Assembly: GCA_963737835.1 (NCBI GenBank)
Contig: CAVTUH010000001.1
Location: 1,612,001 to 1,676,000, forward strand
DNA length: 64,000 bases
Source of the DNA: Palsa-1248 sp963737835
Lineage (GTDB): Bacteria > Gemmatimonadota > Gemmatimonadetes > Gemmatimonadales > Gemmatimonadaceae
Direction of reading: 5' to 3'
A program made the position numbers and the translations under genes. Under the pieces are notes generated by a model. That model saw nothing but the letters and a program-made list of their open reading frames with translations. It made no database searches and had not been told where the DNA came from. Each line of letters starts with the position of its first letter. Within the stretch, counting starts at the first letter, position 1. This document shows positions 35,861-43,546 of this stretch, piece by piece.

Positions 35861-37285
35861 ATGCTGCGTCATAGCCGCTCCCTCCAATTGGCCCTCGCGC
35901 TCGCCGCGCCGGCGATTGTCGGGTGCAACGCGGAGAAGCGCTCCAGCCCCGCGCTGACCGGAACAATGGTGGTTACGGTGACGCCAGCGGATGGAATTAC
36001 TCCCTCGGTCACCATTACCGGTCCCAATCTGTACGCCAAGACCATCACGAGCTCGCAGCTACTCACGAACCTGCCGATCGGCGACTACAACGTCGCGGCG
36101 GACTCGGTCATGCATCCTGATTTGGTCGTCGGGACGCTCGTCGACACCGTCGGCATCACGGGGAGTCCCGCGGCGATCCAAACGGGTGATACGGTCAAAG
36201 TGAGCGTCACCTACGCGCTGGCGAGGCAGAAAGGTGGCATGTGGGTCGCGAACAACGCGGACTCGGTGCTTCCCGAGTATGCGTCTGCACAGCTGCGGAC
36301 CAGCGGCACACCGACGCCCGCGGAGGCACTCGCCGCCCAAGGGGCCAGCGGGCCAGCCGGGCTCGCGTTGGATTCGCAGGGCAATCTGTGGGAATCGGAT
36401 TTCAATAGCGACACCCTGTTCATGTTCACGGCGGCTGGCCGCAACGCCGACAGTACGCTGCCATCCGGGAAGCTGTGGAGCACCGTGATTCAAGCGGCCA
36501 ACAACATCGCGTTCGACGCACACGGGGACCTGTGGGTCGCCGACGGCGACGGCTTCGTCTTCGAGTTTACGCCGGCGCAGCTGGCCACCGGCGGACTGCA
36601 GACTCCCACGATCCAGCTCAGCGGGGCCGAGCTGCAGCATGCGTACACGCTGGCCTTCGACGTGAACGGCAACATGTGGGTCGCCGACAACGGCAACCAA
36701 CACATCCTGGAATACACTGCTGCGCAGTTGACTGGAACGGGCCCTGGATGTACCCCGCCACCAGCCCAGTGCGCGCCGGTGCCAGCAGACACAATTGGCG
36801 CGAACAACAATTCGATCAACGGTCCGAGCGGCTTGGCCTTCGACGCACAGGGGAACTTGTGGGTCGCAAACGTCAGCGGCGGGACGATTGTCGAGTACAC
36901 GCCGGCGCAAGCTGCCTCGAATGGGGGGCCCGTTCCCCAGGTGACGATCACTGCACCGTCCGGTGCCGAGCCCGCAGGTCTCGCCTTCGACAACAGCGGC
37001 TCGCTGTGGGTAGGCGACGAGATCGGCTTCGCCAATGGTGCCATGTACGCGTTCACCAGCTCGCAACTGGCCGCCACCGGATCGCCGAGCCCTGCGGTGA
37101 CGATCACGGGCGAGTCCAACCAGTTCTATCCGGCGCAGATTGTCTTCGATCCGGGAGCGACCATCGCCGCTCCGTCGGCGGCGCGTGTGCGCAACGCCCA
37201 TCCGGGTCCCTCACATCGCGGCCGCATGGCTGCGCGCGTGGGCCGCATGAACCCGAGTATCGCGCGCGCGTTGCAGCACCGGTAA
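35861..37285 (+). CDS. NHL/SMP-30-like repeat lipoprotein
   Basis: About 474 residues. ATG 35861 begins a lipoprotein signal peptide with lipobox IVGC (MLRHSRSLQLALALAAPAIV, then GC). A beta-sandwich-like segment follows (about 30-120), then five or six propeller-type repeats around GLAFDAQGNLWVAN, GLALDSQGNLWESD and AFDVNGNMWVADNGNQ. The C-terminal 35 residues are basic. Such proteins act as ligand-binding or lactonase-like propellers, but no catalytic set is recognised, so a binding role at the outer envelope is the safer statement. Confidence 0.72.
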   Translation: MLRHSRSLQLALALAAPAIVGCNAEKRSSPALTGTMVVTVTPADGITPSVTITGPNLYAKTITSSQLLTNLPIGDYNVAADSVMHPDLVVGTLVDTVGITGSPAAIQTGDTVKVSVTYALARQKGGMWVANNADSVLPEYASAQLRTSGTPTPAEALAAQGASGPAGLALDSQGNLWESDFNSDTLFMFTAAGRNADSTLPSGKLWSTVIQAANNIAFDAHGDLWVADGDGFVFEFTPAQLATGGLQTPTIQLSGAELQHAYTLAFDVNGNMWVADNGNQHILEYTAAQLTGTGPGCTPPPAQCAPVPADTIGANNNSINGPSGLAFDAQGNLWVANVSGGTIVEYTPAQAASNGGPVPQVTITAPSGAEPAGLAFDNSGSLWVGDEIGFANGAMYAFTSSQLAATGSPSPAVTITGESNQFYPAQIVFDPGATIAAPSAARVRNAHPGPSHRGRMAARVGRMNPSIARALQHR

Positions 37286-37324
37286 AGGCGGAACGCACGG
37301 AACCCGCGCTGGGTAGATTCCAGC

Positions 37325-38638
37325 GTGGTCGCGAACCCACCCGCCCAGCAGCCGTCCTCGCCGCGCAGTGTGCTGCTCGCGGACTGCGATGTGTACTACG
37401 TCCAGCTGGCGCGGCTCGCGGATCCCGAGGGCGCAGGTCGTGCGCCGCTCCTGATCGTCGGAGGCACCGCCGATAGCCGCGGGGTCGTCTGTTCGGCCTC
37501 ATATGAGGTGCGAGAATTCGGCGTGCGATCCGGGATGCCGATCGCCCGCGCGCTCCGATTGTGTCCCCGCGCGATGTGCGTCCCGATCCCGCGCCGGCTG
37601 TGCAGCGACAAGAGCCGGGACGTCGTGCGAGTGCTCAAACGGTTCGCTCCGGCGGTCCAGAGCGCATCGCCCGATGAAGCGTACCTCGAGCTCACGTCGG
37701 CAATGCAGACGGTGTACCGCGAACGCACTCTCGAAGCGGTCGCGTACGACATCCGGCGGGCCGTGTTGGCGGAGACGGCGATCCGCATCTCGCTCGGTGG
37801 CGGGACCAACCGCCTCGTCGCCAAACTTGCCGTCGAGCGTGCGAAGCCGCGGCCGGGCACGGACGGCCGTGGCGTGCATGTCGTGAACCCCGGCGAAGAG
37901 GCCGCTTTCGTGGCCACCGTCGCACTGGCGGACATCCCGGGGATCGGACCGAAATTCCAGCAACGACTCGGCCGCATCGGCTGGCGCGACGTGGCCGATG
38001 TGTTGCCGCACGATCGCGCGACCCTGGAACGCGTAGCGGGCCAACGCCTGGGGCGATGGCTCTACGACGTAATCCGCGGTATCGATCAGGTCGGGGTCCA
38101 AGCGCGGAGTCCTCGCAAGTCGATCGGGCACGAGACCACGTTTTCGCGCGACTTGATCGACGACGCCGACCTCCGGCGGACGCTACTCGTCCTGACGGAT
38201 CACGCGGTGTCCGACATGCGCGGTGGGCGGTGTGGGGCGCGCACGATCGCCGTTCGGGTGAAAGACGCCGACTTTGTCCTGCGCCGTGCGAGTCGAACTG
38301 TCCCTGCCGCGCTCACGACATATCAGGCCATCGCTCCAATCGCGGCGGGACTGCTCCAGCGACTACGCGCCGATCGCCGCGTGCCGGTGCGGCTCGTAGG
38401 CGTGACGTTGTCCGAGCTGTCGGGCGACGACGGAGCCGATCAGCTCGCCTTCTTCGACAGCGTCGCGGCGCGCGGCGAAAGCCCGCAGCAGCGGCGGGTT
38501 GCCGCCGCGGTCGACCGCCTGAGAGAGCGCCTGGGGCACGATATCATCGGCTTCGGCGCCGCGAACGCCGCGCGCCCGAAAAAGGCGAAAGGGAAAAACA
38601 GTGAGGGGACGACCGACCCGCCTGCCCTGGAGCGGTAG
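37325..38638 (+). CDS. dinB: Y-family DNA polymerase (DinB/Pol IV-like)
   Basis: A 437-residue translesion polymerase. The first catalytic Asp lies in LLADCDVYYVQ; the second catalytic pair in SPDEAYLEL; the helix-hairpin-helix IPGIGPKFQQRLGRIGW and the little-finger domain (KSIGHETTFSRDL) follow in normal order. DQLAFFD near the C-terminus resembles a beta-clamp-binding peptide. The start is GTG at 37325. The steric-gate residue appears to be Tyr within DVYYVQ. The last residues overlap a REP-like palindrome. No LexA-type operator was recognised upstream. Confidence 0.88.
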   Translation: MVANPPAQQPSSPRSVLLADCDVYYVQLARLADPEGAGRAPLLIVGGTADSRGVVCSASYEVREFGVRSGMPIARALRLCPRAMCVPIPRRLCSDKSRDVVRVLKRFAPAVQSASPDEAYLELTSAMQTVYRERTLEAVAYDIRRAVLAETAIRISLGGGTNRLVAKLAVERAKPRPGTDGRGVHVVNPGEEAAFVATVALADIPGIGPKFQQRLGRIGWRDVADVLPHDRATLERVAGQRLGRWLYDVIRGIDQVGVQARSPRKSIGHETTFSRDLIDDADLRRTLLVLTDHAVSDMRGGRCGARTIAVRVKDADFVLRRASRTVPAALTTYQAIAPIAAGLLQRLRADRRVPVRLVGVTLSELSGDDGADQLAFFDSVAARGESPQQRRVAAAVDRLRERLGHDIIGFGAANAARPKKAKGKNSEGTTDPPALER

Positions 38639-38659
38639 GGGCGACGCATCGCGTCGCCT
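38634..38659. repeat. REP-like palindrome overlapping the polymerase stop codon
   Basis: GTAGGGGCGACGCATCGCGT then CGCC; its TAG is the stop codon of the Y-family polymerase gene. This is another member of the dispersed family. Confidence 0.6.
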
Positions 38660-38776
38660 CCAGAAACACCGCCGTTCCAAACGGCGCCGACAGCCCGCCT
38701 GTCGAAACCACACAGGCCTCTGAGCCCGTAGTCCTGCTCAACAACACCGACTCCATGGCCGGAGGGGGCTTCGCAC

Positions 38777-41251
38777 ATGCAACAGGCGCGCGTCCGCGAA
38801 TGGCTGGCGCTGTGGGTGCAGGACATGCGATTCGCGTCGCGGTGGTTTCGCCGCGCGCCGGGTTTTGTCCTCGCGACGGTGCTGACCCTCGCACTCGGGA
38901 TCGGAGCGGCGACTGCCATCTTCAGCGTCGTGCGCGGTGTACTATTGCGCCCCCTACCCTACCCGGTGCCTGACCGCCTCGTTCAAGTGTGGCAGGTCGA
39001 CGCAGCCGGGAAGCGGATGCAGTTCTCGGACCCGAACTTCGACGATGTCCGAGCACGAAGCCGGGTCTTCTCGGGACTCGCCGAATTCGCGGGGGCGACG
39101 ACCGTCTCGGTCGCCGGCGACATTGCCCCGACGCGCGCCGCCGTCACCAATGTCTCCCGGGACTTCTTCGACATCCTCGGCATTCAGCCGATACTGGGTC
39201 GTACCTTCGCCCCGGACGAGCAGCGCGAGAATGGTCCGCCAACGGTGGTCGTGAGCTGGGGATTCTGGCAACGCGTCTGGGGCGGCCGCGCCTCGGCACT
39301 CGGCCAGCGGCTCACGATCGGCGACCGGACGTACACCGTCATCGGGGTGATGCGGCCCGCGCTCGACTTTCCGTTGACGACCGACATGTGGATCTCGCGC
39401 GAGCTGGTCGCGCCATTTCCCTCTCGGACCGCCCACAATTGGCAGGTCGTCGGTCGAATCCATCCCGGCGTGACGGACGATGCGGCACAGCGTGACGTCC
39501 ATGCGCTGGCTCGAGCGCTCGCTGGGCAGTATGGCTCCCAAACCATGATGGCGGACGCGGCGCTCGTGCCGCTTCGCGACCAACTCGTGGGCTCGACCCG
39601 CCCCACACTGCTGGTGCTGTTGGCGGCGTCGGTGCTGCTGCTGGTGATCGGATGTGCCAACGTCGCCAATCTGCTGGTGGCTCGGCTGATGGCTCGTCGA
39701 TCGGAACTGGCCCTGCGTCTGGCGCTCGGCGCGGGCCCGAGCCGGCTCGCGCAACAATGCCTGGCCGAGTCGGTCGTGTTGTCTCTGGCCGGTGGCGCGC
39801 TCGGCGTGGTGGCCGCAATGGCGGGGACGCGCGCATTGCTGTCGTTGGACCCGAGCCAATTGCCCCGCACATACGAAGTGCGGATGGATGGACTCGTTCT
39901 CGCCTTCGCCCTCGCCCTATCGCTGGTGACGGCGGTCGCTCTCGCCCTGCTCACTGCGTGGCGCGCCATGCGCACGGACGTGCGTGAGATGCTGTCCGCC
40001 TCGGAGCGCGTCGCGTCGGGAGCGGGGTCCGCGACGCAGGCTCGGCGCACGCTGGTCGTCGCTCAGGTAGCGATGACGATCGTGCTGTTGATTGGTGCCG
40101 GGTTGTTGGGTCGAAGTCTCCTCAACCTGCTCGCCGTCGATCCGGGGTTCCGGGTCGAGCGGCGTGTGGTGCTCGATCTGTCCATCGAGGCGGATGACTC
40201 CGTGCCGCGCATCCAGCGTGCGGCCTTCTACCACGAGCTGCTGACGCGCTTCGCCAGCATTCCCGGTGTCACAGCTGTCGGCGCCGTCAACGCCATCCCG
40301 TTGGACCTTGGCGGCACGTCGAGCGGCACCTTCCTGGAGCTGGGATCCCCCGACGAAAAGATCTCGATGGCAGACTTCGAAAAGCTGGCCCAGAACCATG
40401 CACGCAGCGGGTACGCGGAGTTCCGGGTGGCCAGCGGCGGCTACTTCACGGCCATGCACATTCCACTCCTCGAGGGGCGCACGTTCGACGAGCGCGATGC
40501 GCCAACCGCACCGCACGTTGCGGTGGTGAGCGCATCGCTCGCGAAAGCGAGGTGGCCCGGCGCGAGCCCAATCGGCAAGTGGATCTATTTCGGCAACATG
40601 GATGGCGATGTCCGTCCGTTCACGATCGTGGGCGTCGTCGGAGACGTGCGCGACGGCAGCCTGAATGCACCCGCCAAGCCGACATTCTACGCGGATTACA
40701 TCCAACGCCCCGTCGCAATGGGGCGGATGAACGTAGTGCTCGTTGGTCCAAACAGCCCGACCGGCACGGTCGCGGCCGCCGACGCGATCGTGCGGGCGTT
40801 GCGCCCGGATGTGTCGCCGCGCTTTCGCACGATGGAGTCGATCGTCGCGTCTTCCATCGCCGACCGGCGGATGGTCCTGGTCCTCGTGGGAGCGTTTGGC
40901 GCAGCAGCATTGTTGCTCGCTGCGATGGGGCTCTACAGCGTCGTGTCCTACCTGGTTGCGCAACGCACCCAGGAGCTCAGAGTCCGCGTCGCGCTCGGTG
41001 CCCGCGAGTCGGACATCGTGCAGCTCGTGCTCCGCGATGGGACGATCCTGGCCGCCGGCGGCATCGCGCTCGGCACGGTCGTCGCGCTCGTCGTCATGCG
41101 CCTGTTGGCGAATCTGCTCTACGGCGTGACTGCGACCGACCCCACGGCCTTCGTCGCTTCCGTGCTCGCCGTCGGATTCGTCACGCTGGCGGCCAGCTGG
41201 CTGCCGGCACACCGAGCGGCTTCGGCTGCTAACAGCAGCCGAAGCGGCTAG
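38777..41251 (+). CDS. ADOP-family FtsX-like ABC transporter permease (first copy)
   Basis: An 824-residue permease of the ADOP (acidobacterial duplicated orphan permease) type. It contains an N-terminal helix and MacB-like periplasmic domain, an FtsX unit of three helices, then a second periplasmic domain and second FtsX unit. The start region LALGIGAATAIFSVVRGVLL RPLPYP (two blocks) is diagnostic. FtsX segments are VLLLVIGCANVANLLVARLM and LLLAAMGLYSVVSYLVAQRT followed by ELRVRVALGA. ATG 38777 follows GGAGGGGG. No ATPase gene is adjacent, as is usual for orphan permeases. It may export lipophilic molecules or act in envelope mechanics. Confidence 0.9.
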   Translation: MQQARVREWLALWVQDMRFASRWFRRAPGFVLATVLTLALGIGAATAIFSVVRGVLLRPLPYPVPDRLVQVWQVDAAGKRMQFSDPNFDDVRARSRVFSGLAEFAGATTVSVAGDIAPTRAAVTNVSRDFFDILGIQPILGRTFAPDEQRENGPPTVVVSWGFWQRVWGGRASALGQRLTIGDRTYTVIGVMRPALDFPLTTDMWISRELVAPFPSRTAHNWQVVGRIHPGVTDDAAQRDVHALARALAGQYGSQTMMADAALVPLRDQLVGSTRPTLLVLLAASVLLLVIGCANVANLLVARLMARRSELALRLALGAGPSRLAQQCLAESVVLSLAGGALGVVAAMAGTRALLSLDPSQLPRTYEVRMDGLVLAFALALSLVTAVALALLTAWRAMRTDVREMLSASERVASGAGSATQARRTLVVAQVAMTIVLLIGAGLLGRSLLNLLAVDPGFRVERRVVLDLSIEADDSVPRIQRAAFYHELLTRFASIPGVTAVGAVNAIPLDLGGTSSGTFLELGSPDEKISMADFEKLAQNHARSGYAEFRVASGGYFTAMHIPLLEGRTFDERDAPTAPHVAVVSASLAKARWPGASPIGKWIYFGNMDGDVRPFTIVGVVGDVRDGSLNAPAKPTFYADYIQRPVAMGRMNVVLVGPNSPTGTVAAADAIVRALRPDVSPRFRTMESIVASSIADRRMVLVLVGAFGAAALLLAAMGLYSVVSYLVAQRTQELRVRVALGARESDIVQLVLRDGTILAAGGIALGTVVALVVMRLLANLLYGVTATDPTAFVASVLAVGFVTLAASWLPAHRAASAANSSRSG

Positions 41252-41372
41252 AGAGTAGACCTTCAGAAAGTAGAAAGTAGACCACGACGAAGGGCCAACA
41301 CCTAGTACCGCTCGCCTGGGGGTTCCGTCTACTTTCTACTTTCTGTAACTCTACTCTCTCGCGCGCGAAGCG
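41252..41372. repeat. Facing heptad arrays (GAAAGTA ... TACTTTC)
   Basis: A purine arm (AGAGAGTAGACC, CAGAAAGTAGAAAGTAGACC) at about 41252-41283 faces a pyrimidine arm (GTCTACTTTCTACTTTCTG, AACTCTACTCTCT) at about 41327-41360. The two arms are complementary over more than 20 nt. The 7-nt unit differs from the GAAAGGA family by one base. Confidence 0.65.
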
Positions 41373-41382
41373 TGCGCCTCTC

Positions 41383-41898
41383 ATGTCCGAATCCACCGAA
41401 GCGTATGTCGCGCGCATCCTCGGCTACCTCGGGAGTCGCGATCCGATCGAGGTAATGGAATCGACGCCCGCGGCCCTCGCCAAGCTGGCCCAAGGGCTCG
41501 ATCCCGCGGGACTGCAGAAGCGTCCCGCGCCCCACAAGTGGTCGATCCAGGAAATCCTCGCCCACCTGGCGGACACGGAGATCGTGCTGAGCTTCCGCGT
41601 CCGAAGGATTCTCGAGACCGATGGCGTGGAGCTTCAGGCGTACGACCAGGACAAGTGGGCGGACCTTGGTCGGTACATCAATGTGCCGGCAACGGAATCG
41701 CTGGACCGGCTGCGTGCGCTGCGGAGTGCGAACGTGAGGCTGCTGCGCTCCCTCTCCCCGACACAACTCGCGCGCGCTGGCATGCACGCCGAGCGGGGAC
41801 GGGAAAGCATCGCCCACATCAGCCGCCTGTGGGCGGGGCACGACCTCAACCATCGGTCTCAGATCGAAAAGATTGTGGGCGGCCAACACGGCGCATGA
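41383..41898 (+). CDS. DinB-superfamily protein (putative metal-dependent enzyme)
   Basis: A 171-residue four-helix-bundle protein of the DinB/YfiT superfamily (unrelated to the DinB polymerase). Members often bind a divalent metal and act as thiol-dependent transferases or hydrolases. Candidate metal histidines lie in HKWSIQEILAHLADTE, in the ISRLWAGHDLNHRSQIEKI helix near the C-terminus and in AHISRL. Length is typical. Its 3' end overlaps the convergent selenoprotein candidate by 53 nt. A thiol link with that redox protein is possible but unsupported. Confidence 0.82.
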   Translation: MSESTEAYVARILGYLGSRDPIEVMESTPAALAKLAQGLDPAGLQKRPAPHKWSIQEILAHLADTEIVLSFRVRRILETDGVELQAYDQDKWADLGRYINVPATESLDRLRALRSANVRLLRSLSPTQLARAGMHAERGRESIAHISRLWAGHDLNHRSQIEKIVGGQHGA

Positions 41899-42433
41899 GG
41901 TTGCCGAACGCCCGGACGAAGTCCACCGGCGTGGGAACGCAGACTTTGCGCTCGACATGCCCATCTACGGCTTTCGTGCGGAGCAGCCGGACCACTTCCG
42001 ACGCAGGCACTCGCGTCGCCACCGAATCGATCTGGCTGTAGCGCACTCGGCGATCCCGATCGATGACGAAAAGCGCGGGGCGGGCAATGCCACCTCGCTC
42101 ACGCGCGTTGTAGATGTCCCAATCCCGCACGAGTTGCCGCTCGCCATCGCTCAAAATGGCAAAGGGCAGCTTGAGCGCCCGCCGAAGAGCGTCGGATTGC
42201 GCGGGCGGGTCGACGGAGACCGCCACCACATCCGCGCCGGCCGCCCGAATCTCAGCGTAGTGATCCCGATAATCCGCCAACTGGCGGAGGCAAAACGGTC
42301 ACCAGTCGCCGCGGTACGCGACGAGGACGATCGGCCGTGCAGCGGCAAGTTCTGAGAGGCGTCGCTGAGTGCCAGTCGAATCCGACAGGACGACGTCCGG
42401 TGCGGTGTCTCCCGCGGTGAGTACTTTCGCCAT
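41846..42433 (-). CDS. Probable selenocysteine-containing peroxiredoxin-like protein (UxxC)
   Basis: AhpC/TSA-type thioredoxin-fold protein, 195 residues if the in-frame TGA at 42301-42299 is read as selenocysteine (Sec45). ATG 42433 opens MAKVLTAGDTAPDVVLSDST, the usual peroxiredoxin N-terminus. The frame continues to IVLVAYRGDW-[TGA]-PFCLRQLADYRDHY. In cysteine homologues this reads GDWCPFC, with the first Cys as the peroxidatic/redox residue, so TGA replaces exactly that residue and leaves Cys48 as resolving partner. Downstream parts are intact: DVVAVSVDPPAQSDALR, FAILSDGERQL and PALFVIDRDRRVRYSQ. A SECIS-like hairpin follows the TGA. Without recoding only a 44-residue stub is made. A Cys-to-stop mutation is the main alternative. 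SelA, SelB, SelD and tRNA-Sec genes are not in this window. Confidence 0.75.
42273..42288 (-). promoter_or_regulatory. Candidate bacterial SECIS hairpin downstream of the in-frame UGA
   Basis: In the mRNA, UCCGCC-AGUU-GGCGGA forms a perfect 6-bp stem with a 4-nt loop. Sixteen nucleotides separate the UGA from the loop. The second loop base is G, followed by U, as in known bacterial SECIS elements, which carry a conserved G in the first two loop positions at 16-37 nt from the UGA. The unpaired U found before the stem in E. coli fdhF is not seen. The hairpin lies wholly within codons for LRQLAD. Confidence 0.6.
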
Positions 42434-42523
42434 ACTCGAAGTCTACAGCTTGCTCCTCACGCCGTCACCGCACACCTTCTCGCCCCACCATACCGCGCCG
42501 CGAGAAGTCCAGAGAGGGCCCAC

Positions 42524-43417
42524 ATGATCCAACGGCATCCGCGGGGGCTCGCGTACCTCGCGCTTGCCGCCGGCGTTATCTGCATTGCCTGGTCCGGCCT
42601 GTTCGTGCGGCTGGCCGCGGTCCCCGGCGTCTCCGCTGCATTCTATCGGTTTACCATCGCGGCACTCGCACTCGCGCCGTGGTGCATCGTCCGGCTGCGG
42701 TCGCGGGGAGGCGTGAGTCGGAGCGCGACGCTCCTCGCGTGCGTCGCCGGTGCCTGCTTCGCCTGCGACAACGCCATCTTCAACGTCGCTGTCCAGCGCA
42801 CGAGCGTCGCCATCGTGACGCTGCTCGCGAATACCTCGCCCCTCTTCGTCGCACTGGCGGCGTGGATCGTGTTCCGCCAGCGCCTTGGGCGCGGGTACTG
42901 GATCGGCTTGCTCCTCGCCGCCGCAGGCTCCGCTGTCGTGCTCGCGGGCGCGGCCACCGGTGCGCACAGCGCCGGCACCGCGCGCGGCGACGTGAGTGGC
43001 GACCTGCTCGCGATTCTCGCCGCCGCGTTCTTCGCCGGATATCTCTTCGCGACGCAGCGCGCCCGCGCGGACGCCGATACGCTGACCCTCACCACGCTGG
43101 CGGTCGCGAGTGGCGCCGTGCTGCTCCTGCTTGCCTGTCTCGTCCTCCGAGCCCCGCTGACCGGATTCCGGCCCACGTCGTGGGCCGCGCTCATCGCGCT
43201 TGGCCTTGTGTCACAGGTGGGCGGGTATCTCGGGGTGACCTACGCTCTGGGCACGCTGGACGCTACCGTGACATCGGTGGCGATACTCGGTCAGGTCCCG
43301 GTCACTGCCCTGCTGGCAGCGATCGTGCTGCGGGAATCCCTGTCGCCGACGCAGATCCTGGGCGGCCTTCTCGTCCTCTGTGGCATCTACGTGGTGCTGC
43401 GACCGGCGGGACGTTAA
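42524..43417 (+). CDS. DMT-superfamily transporter (EamA)
   Basis: A 297-residue inner-membrane protein with ten predicted helices in two EamA repeats (about 10-140 and 160-295). Characteristic stretches are WSGLFVRLAAVPGVSAAFYR, VALVTLLANTSPLF-like VTLLANTSPLFVALAAWIVF, and in the second half VTSVAILGQVPVTALLAAIV. ATG 42524 is preceded by GAGAGGG. It is divergent from the selenoprotein candidate (90-nt spacer). Substrate unknown; family members export amino acids, metabolites or drugs. Confidence 0.87.
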   Translation: MIQRHPRGLAYLALAAGVICIAWSGLFVRLAAVPGVSAAFYRFTIAALALAPWCIVRLRSRGGVSRSATLLACVAGACFACDNAIFNVAVQRTSVAIVTLLANTSPLFVALAAWIVFRQRLGRGYWIGLLLAAAGSAVVLAGAATGAHSAGTARGDVSGDLLAILAAAFFAGYLFATQRARADADTLTLTTLAVASGAVLLLLACLVLRAPLTGFRPTSWAALIALGLVSQVGGYLGVTYALGTLDATVTSVAILGQVPVTALLAAIVLRESLSPTQILGGLLVLCGIYVVLRPAGR

Positions 43418-43418
43418 G

Positions 43419-43529
43419 ACGTTGGACGCTGGACGTTGGACACAAACCTCGAGGGCCAGCTACGGTGCATCTAGCTGGCCTCGAGGTTTGTCTCTAACGT
43501 CCAACGTCCAACGTCCAACGTCTGACGTT
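43419..43529. repeat. GTTGGAC heptad inverted repeat with conserved 50-nt core (copy 1)
   Basis: Left heptads GTTGGAC/GCTGGAC/GTTGGAC (43421-43441), then a palindromic core with arms ACAAACCTCGAGGGCCAGCT and AGCTGGCCTCGAGGTTTGT, then right heptads reading CCAACGT three times. The core and the arms all pair, giving one hairpin of about 110 nt. Copies 2 and 3 are at 50283 and 58447. It fills the spacer between the EamA and second ADOP genes. Confidence 0.75.
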
Positions 43530-43546
43530 CATGGAGCTGGCAGGTC

